Shown piece after piece: positions 1 to 11,690 of a stretch of DNA of 64,000 nucleotides (position 1 is its first letter; each line of letters opens with the position of its first letter). Below the pieces are notes generated by a model. The model saw nothing but the letters and a program-made list of their open reading frames with translations. It ran no database searches and had not been told where the DNA came from. The translations under genes were made by a program, and so were the position numbers. This DNA comes from Ailanthus altissimus (Eukaryota; Streptophyta; Magnoliopsida; Sapindales; Simaroubaceae): assembly GCA_946807835.1 (NCBI GenBank), contig OX327691.1, positions 15,117,688 to 15,181,687 on the forward strand. The letters are read 5' to 3'.

Positions 1-37
1 CACATTATTTAAAGATGCATATTCTTTTGTTGCAGGG

Positions 38-919
38 TGTGATCTATGTCGACGGACGGGGAACATCTCCAAAGGACATGAAAAGCCACAGCAAACCATT
101 CAAGAAGTTGAAATCTTTGACGTTTAGGGAATAGACTTCATGTGACCGTTTTCACCATCTAACAACAACAAATACATACTTATAGCTGTGGATTATGTTT
201 CAAAATAGGTAGAGGCAGTAGCATTACCAACAAATAAGGCAAGGACAGTGATTAAGTTCATTCAAAAGAACATATTCACAAGATATGGAACACCGAGAGC
301 AATTAGAAGTGACAAGGGCTCACACTTCTGCAATAAGTATTTTTCAGCCCTTTTGTAAAAATACCGAGTCAAGCACAAAACGGCTATTGCATATCATCCT
401 CAAACGAGCAGACAAGTTGAGGTATCCAATCGATAAATAAAAAGCATCTTGGAGAATATGGTTAAACCAAATCGAAAGGATTAGGCATTACACTTAGATG
501 ACGCTTTATAGGCGTACCGTACTGCTTACAAAACTCCGATTGGTATGTCTCATTTTCGTTTAATCTTTGAAAAAGCATGTCACCTACCCTTGGAGTTAGA
601 ACACAAAGCATATTGGGCCAATAAAGCCCTCAACTTTGATCTCCAAGCCACAGGTAAGAAACATTTACTTCAACTAAACGCCATGGATGAATTTCGTCTA
701 CAAGCATATAAGAATGCCAAGCTTTATAAGGAAAAGACGAAACGGTGGCATGTTAAGAAGATACTTCAGCGTTCATTTGAAAAAGGACAACTAGTGCTGC
801 TCTACAATTCAAGACTGATGTTATTTCCTGAAGAACTCAAGTCCCGATGGTCTGGCCCGTTTCAAATCATAACGGTTTACCCAAGTGGAGAGGTTGAAAT
901 TAGAGATCCAAATAATTAA
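38..919 (+). pseudogene. Ty3/gypsy integrase, interrupted by stops
   Basis: One frame runs from 38 to 919 and reads as a plant gypsy integrase. It shows the zinc-knuckle end (CDLCRRTGNIS), the core around GIDFM and the chain VDYVSK, GTPRAIRSDKGSHFC and AYHPQTS, then a C-terminal part with [16 protein letters not shown] and [11 protein letters not shown]. At least five stops break it: TAG at 125, 206, 482 and 509, where relatives have tryptophan, and TGA at 143. The last 124 codons, from 545, are open. In life the enzyme inserts element cDNA into the host chromosome; this copy is dead. Confidence 0.85.
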
Positions 920-1060
920 GCTTCATTTACAGTAAATGGCCAGCGCTTCAAGAATTACTATAGATGATATATAGATCGACAGAAGGTCAATGTCGATCTT
1001 ATGGATCACAAGTAACTGCAGGAGCAACACGTCAAGTCGAAGATGTTAAACCAAACGCTT

Positions 1061-1078
1061 CTTGGGAGGCAACCCAAG
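1061..1078 (+). other. Perfect stem-loop after gypsy pol
   Basis: CTTGGG and CCCAAG form a perfect 6-bp stem around the loop AGGCAA. It lies about 140 bases past the last integrase codon, in the spacer before the third ORF. I recall a GGGAGGCAACCC-type box at this place in related plant elements, which would mean it is selected. Its function is unknown to me. Confidence 0.6.
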
Positions 1079-1258
1079 CTTAGCATCCTTTGATTTTAAT
1101 TAGTTTTTTTTTTCTTTTCTCTTTAGTTAATTCATTTCTCTTGTCTTTTCTTTTCTCTAATATGTAGGTTTTTTTTTAGGTTACATAAAAAAAAATTTGA
1201 AAATAGGCTTGCTGGCACCGCGGCACCCATGCATGGGGGCCGCGGAGCTCAAAACAGA

Positions 1259-1328
1259 GTGCCAGCGCCGCAGCGCTGGCACCTGGGCACAATTATGCCC
1301 AGGTATGTGTGAGCGTCACGGTGCTCAC
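1259..1328 (+). other. Three consecutive hairpins, GC-rich
   Basis: Three inverted repeats stand in a row. The first has 10-bp arms, 1259-1268 and 1273-1282, with loop CGCA. The second has 8-bp arms, 1282-1289 and 1296-1303. The third has 6-bp arms, 1309-1314 and 1323-1328. They lie in the pol-ORF3 spacer just before a C/T-rich stretch. The first shares its core and loop with hairpins in the copia LTRs at 8.7 and 11.1 kb. Confidence 0.7.
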
Positions 1329-1851
1329 AAGGGAGAAATATAATACTTCTCCCCCCCTTTTTTTAGTTCTTCATATCTTCCCCTCTTCTCTCGTACACTC
1401 ACATAAACCCTAAAACCCATCTCCTTCATCTCACACTTTCACCTATTCCTCTTAAATCAAAATTAAACACTCCCACAAACTACATTTAGATTCAAATTCA
1501 TTACCCACTCAAACTAACACCATATTAGCATACAATTCACCTAATTATTCACATTCATCACAACTCTCAACTTCTTCTCTTCAATAGCATTTAAGGTACA
1601 AAATCCCTATCTTTCTTCATTTTATTTCTTGTTATGTCTCTTTATTTTATGGTTCCAATGCATAATTAGTTTCTTGATTGCTAGATTATGATTATTAGGA
1701 CTTGTTTTCAATTGATTCATAAAAAAACGAAAAAAAAAATTCATAAATGCTTGTGCAACTTGTTCAAATTGATGAGTTGACTAAAGTTTAATGGGTTACT
1801 TGAAATTCTTTATTAGCTACCTAGCTACATATTAGGATGTTTGTGAAAATA

Positions 1852-1938
1852 TGTTCAAAGTGGTGTTAACTTGTGCTTAATGTTCAAAGTGGTGTTAACT
1901 TGTGCTTAATGTTCAAAGTGGTGTTAATTGGTGTTTAA
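1852..1938 (+). repeat. 29-bp tandem repeat, three copies
   Basis: The unit starting TGTTCAAAGTGGTGTTAACT begins at 1852, 1881 and 1910, a period of 29 bases. The third copy is diverged. It lies in the non-coding spacer upstream of the gypsy third ORF. Confidence 0.85.
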
Positions 1939-2133
1939 TGTTCACTTTGATATTGATTGATAATTAATTTTCAACTTGGTGGGTTGATTGTTATTTAAAT
2001 AGGTGACTTTGAGTGCAAAAGAGATTGTTGTTTGAGTGAAATGTGGCACATATAAATGATTTAATATTGCAAAGTGCGAGCGGCATTTGCTGTCCATATT
2101 CAAAATGCTCATTATTGTATTTTCAGGTATTTA

Positions 2134-3132
2134 ATGGCACCCAAGAAATCAAATAAGTCTATTGCATCATCTTCTGTAGGCTACGACATTAACAAGTTTG
2201 TTTCCAAAGATGCCGCAGACTTATATCACTCTTTCATAGTCAAACGCACAATCATTCCTGAAAGAGGCTTCAACATCACGGAAGAGGGTTATCCAAGAAT
2301 CTCCAGAATTATTACAGACAGAGGTTAGGGATGCTTGTACGCATAACCAAATGCCGCAGTTATCCCAGTCATCTGCGAATTTTATTCTAATGGCAAAGAG
2401 CACTCTAATGAAAAAGTCCAAATTATGGGCAGAATTGTTCGCATCCACAATGAGGACATCAATAAATACTTTGGGGTACCCAATATACAACTAGATGACT
2501 ATATGGAGCTCCACGAGAACCCAGATTATGAAGTCGTCATTCGCTACTTGGCCACCCAATATGCTCAATGGACGATGTCTGGAAATCTACCGATCGCCTT
2601 TCCCGCACGCTACATGTGCAGAGAATTCAAAACATAGCACTATTTCATAGCTACAAAATTAATGCCAGTCCATCACATGAGCACAGTAACAGCAAATAGA
2701 GCTCTCTTTCTGTATGTCATTCTAACAGAGCGAACAAATTAATATTGCTGGAGTTGAGTGAACATCATCCGATGAAGTATTTCCCCTAACACACGTATTG
2801 GACAACAGCAAAATTGCTACAATCGTTGATGGTCCAGCCTAAAACCCCGCTCCCCAACCACTTCCGCCACAAAGACCCACAGCACAACTGACCATACCTC
2901 AAAGGCTGTCAAGGTTAGAGGATGCCTCACCACACACCAGCAATGGACTGCCTCACATGCCTCCTATCAAGACCAGGTTTTACGCATCACACTCACACAC
3001 TTCGGCATCAATACACACAACTTGCCAAACTTTTCGGCCTATCCAGCGCCGCCAAATGCAGATAACTTAGGAGAAGATGCAGAAGCTGACAACAAAGTGG
3101 GGGGTAAAGATGAAGACGGAGGGGACAACTAA
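2134..3132 (+). pseudogene. Third ORF of Athila-like element (plant transposon protein domain)
   Basis: The ATG at 2134 opens MAPKKSNKS and leads to a block (IPERGFNITEEGYPRI, IITDRG) that I recognise from the putative plant transposon protein domain of Athila-type elements. A TAG at 2326-2328 replaces the tryptophan expected after DRG. A shifted frame then gives AVIPVICEFYSNG and IHNEDINKYFGVP, again typical. The tail near 3000-3130 is acidic and glycine-rich (GEDAEADNKVGGKDEDGG) and ends with TAA at 3130. A TTTCAG just before the start could be a splice acceptor, as expected for an ORF made from a spliced RNA. The function of this protein family is not known. Confidence 0.75.
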
Positions 3133-4529
3133 TGCTTCACAAAAATAGAGAAGTGTTCCAATTCTATTATTTTACTGCCGCCATGAGGACATGTCTTATT
3201 ATAACTGTGGGGGTAGAGGAAACACTTTTTAATTCGTAATTTTCTTCATGCTTTGTTAGTTTATTTTGTGTTTTCATTTGTCTTCTTTAAAAGTAGTTTA
3301 CTTTCCTTTAGTATCATTTGTTTGGGTCAAAAAAGTTGTAGTCAATGATGATAAATGGAGTTGAAAAAAAGCTATAAACTCTAGACTTATCTATTATTGT
3401 GTTCATTTTATACTGTAATCAGATTAATTATATTCAGCTTATAGTTGTTCATTTTAAACATCAGTACACTTTAAAACTATTTAATGTTCAGCAGTTGTAA
3501 GGTAGAATATACTTATTCACAACAGAGAAGGTAATTAAGGTCGTCTATTATCTAGAACTTGTTTGATTACCTTTCAAAGTGAAATCCTAGGATAAATATA
3601 GTAAGAGATATGATTATAGGCCATCTTTGAACCGTTTGAGCCTTTTCGAGTCTACCTTATATGTATATTTATCCCTAGTCACCCCGCTTGAGCCTAATTA
3701 TCCTTTTTTTTTTAATGTTTAACCACATTACAAGCCTAAAGACTTTGATTTTACTTACCCTAAAACCTACCGATAGCACCATAAACCTTGAGTTTACTTA
3801 AAAACATTCTTCAAATGAAAAAGGTTGTGGATGTATGAAACAAGGGTACTGCAATAAAAATCAATAAGTCTTAAAGGTGCATATCGGTCTAAGTTTGGGG
3901 GTACAAAATTTTTTTTTGTCTAGATACATAATACCTCCAGCTTAAGAAAAATAAAAAATTCTATGCAAAAAAAAAATTAATTAAAAGAAAGATAGAAATA
4001 GTATAATTTTGGGGGAGGAGATGAAGAATCAAGAGGTTTCTAAGTAAAGTCTAAGTATTAATGATGTGATTTGCACTTTATATATATCTTTATATCTCAT
4101 CTTCACCTTAGCCTTATATTACAAGCTAATTAAAGTCCTATTTGATCCCTCATTATATACTTGTTCTATATTAGTGGAGATTGCTATGAAAAACAAGCTT
4201 ATGAAGAATTGTTTTGATCCTGATCTTTCTTTGATAAAAATAAGATGTTCGAAAATATAATTAATGTGCAATTAAATAGCTCAACACACACTCACAAGTA
4301 AACAATTATAAGGTAGATATAAGCATGATGATTAGAGTGTAGAATAAGCATGAATAATTTTTGAGTCTAAAGATTTCATAAGTGTAATTCACCCTTTAAG
4401 ACAACTTACAAATTTGTGATCGACCCAAGCAACTCATGATTCATGGAATGTTAAGAGGGTGTTCTTATATAGTTGTTTTGGCTCCTTGTTAGTATGCTTT
4501 TGTCTTGCTCAAGGACAAGCAAATATCTT
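3133..4529 (+). other. Non-coding 3' part of gypsy element
   Basis: AT-rich DNA between the third ORF and the LTR. It holds a first polypurine-like tract, AAGTTTGGGGGTA at about 3892-3904, and a second G-rich tract near 4008-4022. The 64-codon ORF at 4066 has no recognisable features and I do not call it a gene. Confidence 0.5.
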
Positions 4530-4540
4530 AAGTTTGGGGA
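4530..4540 (+). other. Polypurine tract next to the 3' LTR
   Basis: AAGTTTGGGGA lies four bases before the TG that opens the LTR at 4545, the normal place for the plus-strand primer of reverse transcription. A near copy lies about 640 bases upstream. Confidence 0.65.
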
Positions 4541-4544
4541 TATT

Positions 4545-5900
4545 TGATAATAGCATAATGACAATAGTATTTTAGCACTCTAACTTGGGTATTTTTGCTT
4601 TAATCCATTAATATTCGGCTACTTATTTGTGTTTTTAATCTTAAATAGGTGCGTAAAAAAAATGTAACACATAGGATCAAACGGGAGATGAATCGGGCAA
4701 GAAACGAGCTAAATGTGCTCAAAAAGCGAAAGTAGGAAAACAAGTGGTTGGGCGCCACAGCGTCCAAAATAGCGAGTGAATCCTAAAGATTGTCCCCATC
4801 GCCGCGGCGCTGAGCCCCTAGCACCGCAGCACCCGTAGGGATGTTTAAATAGTCCTTTCAACTCGCTTATTCGGGGCGGATTCGAAACTCCTTGCGCCTA
4901 GGGTTTCTTATAGCAATAAAAATACTATTTTGAGACAAAATATAGAGACTTAGCAAGGAGAAAAACACAAGCAACGAATACACATTCAAGCCAAGAGATC
5001 AAAGTGAATTTATTGAAGATTGAGGAATTAACTCTTGGACAATCAAGATAAGAGGAAGAAGAACAACTCAGGGCATCACTTGTGTTATTTTCTTCCTTAA
5101 TTTTAATAGATGATTTCGTTCATTATATTTTCATACTTTTGCTTTGATATTCTTGTTTTAAACATGAGCTAAATACTTTTGATTTAAGGTTAGACGTTCT
5201 TGAACCTAGTATGTAATTGACTTTTGTTTTAAACTCTTAGTTATGAACTTTTATCTCTTAATTAATTCAATCTATCTTTACTTAATGCTTTCAATATACT
5301 TAATCACTATTTTGATTGTTTAGGAACCATGATAACTTTGACAAAAGGAATCTTGTGTTTGGCCTAGGGTAAATTGATACATGATCATAGAGTCATATTT
5401 ATGAGTTCTATATAGGATAGACATATACCTAGGTGGTATGTATGGTTTGATTAGACTTATTCTTAATGAGTTGCATCTTATTCGAATTACCATAGACATA
5501 TAGGTAGGTAATTGTTAGGGTGTGATATTATCATTCGACTATCAACAGAAGCTTATGATGAAATCAGTGTCTAGCCAATCAATTGATAATAAGAGAATAA
5601 CTAAGGGGTTAAAAGGTTCAATGAACTACTATGGGATTCATCGATACCCTAGATTACTCATCAATTTAGTGAATTCTATCTCCGAGTACTTGCAATATCT
5701 TAATTAGGTTTAATTCGATAGTAGTAGTTTAGTTAGTTAAACTCCATCTCAGAAGCTAGTTTGGATAGAGGTAAAATAGAGTAATTTTAGTATTCGATTG
5801 AAGAAAATAGAAACAATAGTCTATGTGAGATCAATAATCTGGACTTAATCCTATATTATTTGGTACGAAAAGTGCGCACTTACGCTAGGTTATTAAATCA
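4545..5900 (+). repeat. 3' LTR of the gypsy element
   Basis: It begins TGATAATAGCA directly after the polypurine tract. At 4749-4840 it carries a GC-rich block of the GCGCCRCAGCG type (GGCGCCACAGCG, ATCGCCGCGGCGCTGAG). The right end, near the GAAAAGTGCGCACTTACGC region, is set by appearance only and may be off by tens of bases. No second copy exists in the window for comparison. Confidence 0.6.
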
Positions 5901-5904
5901 AACA

Positions 5905-6965
5905 CCACATACCTCCCATATATATATAGGGATCTCCCTTGGGTATTTAGAATTTGATTAGGATTTGAGGTAGTAAAGGGACTACAAGACCTATGGGCTT
6001 CCTAGCTCCAACTTAAAAGGCCTAATCTTTACTATCTCATAATACAACAATTCTACTAAGTTAACCCCAAGCTATTCCACTAAAAGCCAATGGCTGCACT
6101 CTAGTAACCTATGTTATAAAATAAAAGCTCATTTAATTAAAACTTCTTTTAATTAAATTGGGCTTGGTCTTTAGACCAATAAAAACCACTTAATTGACCC
6201 TCTAATTGATGTCCATAATTAAATTTAAGCTCAAAAAATGTCTTGCCTCTTTAATTACTTATTTGCGCCTAAGTCTTTAAATGCTCTAATAATTATTTTT
6301 AATATATCTATATTTGTAAATAAATATTATTATTCAATAAATAATTTATTGAATAAACTGTGGCCACAAATTCTAATTATTAAGTACTACAAATATCTTA
6401 GGTGGATATTAATTATTTGATTCCATCTTGTAAATATATGTTCCTACAACTCATGAAATTATATCTCTAAGTTATCGAGGTTTTGACCGTTTATATAGAT
6501 CTCACTCCGTGATAGCTCAAAAGATACAACGCATGAATGTAAGTTCTTTACCTACTCATGATTAAGATCAATCAAGCTTATTAAAGCTTTTGTAAATTAA
6601 GATCTATGAAATTTAGTTAACTAGATCAAAATGCACAGTAGTCCTGTTCAATATATCATATACATTAGTTTCCCTACTCGAAATCTCTACTTCAATGATC
6701 AAGATAAATCATCTACTATAAGAAGTAGAAAAACTACAACCTTACATAATGAAATGCCGTTTTCATTAATGGTTGTGAACATAATTGAATTTATAAAGAA
6801 CTTGTGATCTATACCCTCTGTATTAGCATCATATGCCTAATACATACATCACATACTTTATAAATATGGGCTCATCAATGTATGCTCAATTATATATATG
6901 AATAAACTTTATTAATCTAATAAAATATTATTACACATGCTTTAAGGGCATAAAATAATATAAAA
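5905..6965 (-). mobile_element. Probable fragment of another LTR (minus orientation)
   Basis: Read on the minus strand, this begins with the text TTTTATGCCCTTAAAGCATG and runs through AT-rich sequence to a TATATATATGGGAGG box near 5925. I recognise this as like the LTR of a common plant copia family, but both termini are missing. The ORF at 6238 is a chance reading frame. Assignment is tentative. Confidence 0.35.
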
Positions 6966-7960
6966 TATCTAATAATAAGCTGATGTATCAGCAGTTAGTG
7001 AGGTCTTAGGGGTGAGAGAGGGAAACAGCAAAATCAAGAGTGAAGACAGCTCTGAAATGAAGGATAGTTATGAGTTTATATAAAGGACAATACTAGTAGG
7101 ATATTAAGAATTTAGACAAGTCCTTAATCCACCGCAGTGCTTTATCTTTTGTTTGGTGGTTTAATGGAGGCGAGATGATGAGTTTGGATTGGTATTTGTT
7201 CAACAGTTCCATAATATTTCACTTCATAAGGTAGAACAAAGACGATTCTATTAAATTGGAAAAAGTCCCCCCGCAACACCTTCGCAGCTTTTCACATTTT
7301 GCCCAACGGTAACAAAGTAGGTAGGTATTCGGACAATAAACTACTTTTAAAAATTAACTCAATTTTGCACATAATAGTTGTTCAATTCCAAGCAACAACC
7401 AAACGTGGTTGAAGCAGACTCAAATAAGTAACAAAATAACTAATATAAAAATCATGCAACCCTAAACCAATTGAAGTAAGGGTGATCTTTTATAACTATC
7501 TCAGTTATTTGTTTCTTCTACAGCGGTCAGAGTCAGTACCACACTTACTCGTCCATTGAAGAATCATAACTACTCAATGGCATATTGATGGAATCTTTAT
7601 CAACTTTTGATGGAGCCTTTGTTCTTGAATGTTATTCATACTAATGCTAGGCCATAAGAATATCGTGCATGAATTGAGGCAGAGATAGCTTCTTTTCTGG
7701 GTAAGGTGAAGCTTTAAGGCATTTTCGTTTTGTCCATGTAAATTAATAGATTCTATTTTGTTTAAAATGGCATGGATTGGATTTCTTTTCTCCCTCTCTT
7801 CTAGAGAGAGAAGTAAAATCATAATGAGCCTTAATGGGCTTAGGGGGTCGCTCGGTTTAGGCATAGTTTGTTAAGTGTGTGGTTAATATCTCTACAAGGA
7901 AGTCATGTAACCAATGTCAGTATTGGTTGGTGGAGAAGTTAATGCGGTATGCTAAGGCAT
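6966..7960. other. Unassigned DNA between LTR fragment and LINE
   Basis: I see no gene here. The right part could be the 5' untranslated end of the LINE that follows, but nothing proves it. Confidence 0.4.
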
Positions 7961-8484
7961 TATGAAGATAGAAAGATTAGAAGAGTTGTGTAGTACCCTG
8001 TCGATAACAAAAATAGAAGAGGTGGTGGAGGACCTTATAGGGAATACCGAAGTTAGGATGAGAACAGGCTATCTGGTAGGTAAGGTTTTGTCAAATAGAG
8101 CTGTAAACAGAGAGGCTTTCAGGATAACCATGAAGCAGATTTAGAAGCCGGTGGAGAATATGCGGATAGAGAGCCTAGGAAGCAACAAATTTCTATGTCA
8201 TTTCACAGCCCTAGAAGTTAAACAAAGAGTGGTGGCAGGGGAACCCTGACACTTACAAATCATTGATAGCTTTAATAGAAGTCAAAGGCATTGGCGACAT
8301 AAATAAATTGGTGTTCCCCTATATATTTTTCTGGATTCAAATGTATAACATCCCAATAGTTTGTATGCAGCGAAAAATGGTGAGAATGCTGAGGCAAGGA
8401 TTGGACAGGTCGAGGAAATTGATATGGATAAGCTGGGTGGATGTTTTGGGAAGTACGTGAGAGTGAGAATTAGAGTTGATATCT

Positions 8485-9377
8485 TGTTGGAAAATTGGTG
8501 ATTCAACAATCTTGGTTGGACAAGAATTGAGATGAATACCAAAGTGAAGAGTTATAAGAAGTCTAGAACGTGTGGGACGCGTATGGAGAAGTCTAGGATG
8601 TATGGGACACGAAGGGGGAAGCGAAACGGGACTCAAAGATGTGAAGGAAGCAAGAAAACAAGGATAGGTATACAGGGCTCAGCGTCGTGGCGCCAATGGC
8701 TGAGCGCCGTGGCGCCCAGGATAGCAACCCAGCGCCGCAGCGCTGGGTCCTCAGCGCCGCAGCACTGGGCGCGATTTTGGCCAGTGCCACAGCTCCCAGG
8801 GACGAGCGCCGCAGCGCTATAACGTGTGGAAAAGTCCGTTTTGGTTTAGGATTTCTAGTTTTGAGAAGTTTTGGACTTCCAAAACAAGTGGACTCTTACT
8901 CAAACAAAGAATAGAGTTAGTAGGCATGAAATACACCCTATATAAACACTTGTAAACCCTTGATTTCAGATTAAGCATTAAAAGAGACTCAAAGAAAATG
9001 GAAGAATTGGGTAGACACTAAGTGCTTGTGTGCGCTATAGTGGAACCATTGTTTGGGTGATCATTGTTCGTGGTAGAGTAAGGGTTCACTAAATGTTTAG
9101 GTCATTTTGAGGGTTCTTCATTGGGTTTTCCTTGTAAAATATCTAGGGAGTTATAATAAGAGAGGCTAGGATCCTTGGATCCACCGTGGACATAGGCAAT
9201 TAGCCGAACCATGTAAGATTGTGTTGTGCTCTTTTATTTTCTGCTTTGGATTCTTGTTGTTTGTGCTTGATTGACAAGTTATTCCGCTGTGCAAAGAGAT
9301 TAGGGTTCTAGGCTGAATCTTGGGTTCTTCGCTTCAACATAACCTCGAGAGGGAGAATGACGTTTTCTCCCTCAACA
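8485..9377 (+). repeat. 5' LTR of copia element A
   Basis: 893 bases from TGTTGGAAAATTGGTGATTC to CCCTCAACA. It holds a GC-rich array (8678-8822) with several AGCGCCGCAGCG-type units, including a perfect hairpin ACCCAGCGC-CGCA-GCGCTGGGT. A TATA box, CTATATAAAC, lies at about 8939-8948, the likely start region of the element's transcript. The 3' LTR lacks roughly 43 bases of the GC-rich array. Confidence 0.9.
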
Positions 9378-9380
9378 AAC

Positions 9381-9392
9381 TGGTATCAGAGC
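9381..9392 (+). other. Primer binding site (tRNA-Met type)
   Basis: TGGTATCAGAGC lies three bases after the LTR end. It matches the usual plant copia primer site, complementary to the 3' end of initiator tRNA-Met. Confidence 0.9.
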
Positions 9393-9429
9393 TAAAGGTT
9401 CGATAATAAACACCTGAGGTATTTAAACC

Positions 9430-10590
9430 ATGGCTACAATCAAGTAAGAAATAGAGAAGTTCAATGGGATGAATGACTTCAATCTTTGGAGGAATAAGGT
9501 TAGGGCTCTACTAGTGAAGGAAGGGCTATACTCAGCTTTGGAGGAAGCCAGTTACTCAACTAACGATAAGGCGATAACCTTAAAGTCTGGGCATAAAGAT
9601 TGGGACACGATTCAAAAAAAGGCTCACAGCACCTTATTCCTAGCATTGAGTGACGAAGTATTAAGGGAAGTTGGTGATGAAGAAATCGCTTTGGGGTTAT
9701 GAAAGAGACTCGAGGCATTGTACATGAAGAAATCTCTTGCAAATAGACTTCTTGTGAAAAAAAAATTACATGAGCTGACAATGCACAATGGAACTTCATT
9801 GAGAGCTCACATTGACGAGTTCAACAAGATCATCATAAGTCTTGAGCAACTGGGAATCAAGACTGAGGATGAAGACAAGGCCATTATCCTGTTAAGTTCA
9901 TTGCCGAAGAGCTATGAGAGCTTTGTGGATACGCTGCTGTATAAAAAGGAGTCTTTAACGATGAATGACGTTAAGGCATCATTGAACTCAAAAGAATTGA
10001 CAAAGAGATCTGAGTCCGAGAGTGGAGCAGCATTGCTTACACAAGAAAGAAATAGCAACCAATCAAGGAGGAGATCCAAGAAGTGTTTCCTTTGTAATAA
10101 GGAATGACACTTTGTAAAGGATTGTCAGAAATCAAAAGGTCAATGAGGGTGGGCTACAATTGGTACTGAGGAAGATACTGAAGTTGTAGACACATTGGTA
10201 GCCTCAAGGGGAAAGTACGCTGGCAAATAGATACTAGATTCGGGGTGTAGCATCCATATGTGTCCCGACAGATCGATGTTTACCAACTATAAAGCCAAGA
10301 GAGGTGAAGCTCTAATGAGGAATAACATGACTTGTGAGATCATAGGAGTTGGTGACATAAGGCTAAGGATGCAAGGTGGAGAAACTAGGGAATTACATGG
10401 TGTAAGGCATGTTCCTAAAGTGAGGAGGAACTTGATATCCCTAGGCAAGCTCGATGAGGAAGGGTATTCGGTTAAAGCGGAAAAAGAATAACTAAGGGTA
10501 GAGAAAGGACCTATAGGATTTGAGGGGCAGAAGCACAATGGGGGGCTCTATGTGCTTACTGGGATGGCCCTAAGTGGCCCAATGCGGGGT
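9430..10590 (+). pseudogene. copia gag and protease start, broken
   Basis: From the ATG at 9430 the frame reads as copia gag (EKFNGMNDFNLWRNKVRALL, KSLANRLLVKKKLHELTM, ILLSSLPKSYESFVDTLLY). A zinc knuckle follows (CFLCNKE, stop, HFVKDC), then the protease start ILDSGCSIHMC with the DSG-type active site. Stops lie early in gag, at 9700 (TGG to TGA in GLWKRL) and in the knuckle. The text ends in the pre-integrase region near LYVLTGMALSG. Gag packages element RNA; this copy yields at best fragments. Confidence 0.85.
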
Positions 10591-10840
10591 GTTGGAGTAA
10601 TGCAGACCACTAGACGACATCCAAACCGTGCTCACCGAGGTAATGAGGGTCAGAAATAAGTGCAACGCATCCATACCCTATGCAAGGTGCACGAATGCCT
10701 TTGGAGGCCGAAGTCACTAGCTCGGGGAAAGTTAAGTCTTGGTGGAAACTTAACTGGACTCAACTCTAAGTGATAGAGTATTGGTGTAGATCGGATCTCG
10801 AAGCCTTCTTATTTGGAAGATTTTGAATCAAGAAAGGGTT

Positions 10841-11690
10841 TATTGGAAAATTGGTGATTCAACAATCTTAATTAGACAAGAATTGAGATGAATACCAAAG
10901 TGAAGAGTTACAAAAGGTTTAGAACGTGTAGGACGCGTATGGAGAAGTCTAGGACATGTGGGACACGAAGGCGGAGGCGAAACGGGACTCAAAGACGTGA
11001 AGGAAGCAAGAAAACGCGGATAAGTATACAAGGCTCAGCGCCGCGGCGCCAATGGCTGAGCGCCGCAGCGCCCAAGACAGCAACCCAGCGCCGCAGCGCT
11101 GGGCACGATTTTGGCCAGCGCCGCAGTGCCAGAACGTGTGAAAAAGTCTGTTTTGGTTCGGAATTTTTTAGTTTTGAGAAGTTTTAGACTTTCAAAACAA
11201 GTGGACTCTTACTTTAACAAGGAATGGGGTTAGTAGGCACGAAATACACCTTATATAAACACTTGTAAACCTATGATTTCAGATTAAGCATTAAGAGAGA
11301 CTCTAAGATATGGGAAGAACTGGATAGACACTAAGTGCTTGTGTGCACTAGGGTGGAACCGTTGTTTGGGTGATCATTGTTCATGGTAGAGTAAGGGTTC
11401 ACTAAACGTTTAGGTCCTTTTGAGGGTTCTTCATTGAATTTTTCTTGTAAAATCTCTAGGGAGTTATAATAAAAGAGGTTAAGATCTTTGAATCCACTGT
11501 AGACGTAGGCAATTGGCCGAACCATATAAGATTGTGTTGTACTCTTTTGTTTTCTGCTTTAAATTCTTGTTGTTTGTACTTGATTAACAGGTTATTCCGC
11601 TACGCAATGAAGTTAGGATTTTAGGCTGAATCTTGAGTTTTTCACTTCAACATAACCTCGAGAGGGAGAATAACGTTTCCTCTCTCAATA
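10841..11690 (+). repeat. 3' LTR of copia element A
   Basis: 850 bases, clearly the same LTR as 8485-9377. The ends have drifted to TATTGG and CAATA. An AAGAAAGGG purine tract precedes it. Its GC-rich array at 11034-11130 is shorter than in the 5' copy. Confidence 0.9.

Larger units (their letters stand above)
1..5900 (+). mobile_element. Ty3/gypsy Athila-like retrotransposon, decayed, 5' part outside window
   Basis: The order is integrase, a spacer with hairpins, a third ORF of the plant env-position type, a polypurine tract and one LTR. This is the plan of the plant Athila group, where an extra ORF follows pol. The integrase reads well but carries several in-frame stops, so the element cannot move by itself. 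The 5' LTR, gag, protease and reverse transcriptase lie left of the window or are lost. The right edge near 5900 is uncertain, because only one LTR copy is visible and I saw no target duplication. Confidence 0.8.
8485..11690 (+). mobile_element. Ty1/copia element with large internal deletion, nested in LINE
   Basis: Two LTRs (8485-9377 and 10841-11690) flank 1463 bases that code only for gag and the start of protease. Integrase, reverse transcriptase and RNase H are gone. The 5-bp target duplication TATCT is intact at 8480-8484 and 11691-11695. The LTR starts with TGTTG and ends with CAACA. A tRNA-Met type primer site follows the 5' LTR. The element could only have moved with help from a relative. 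Confidence 0.92.

Noticed and set aside
8532..8914. Overlapping plus and minus frames rich in Ala and Arg
   Set aside because: They lie inside the copia LTR over its GC-rich array; no gene features.
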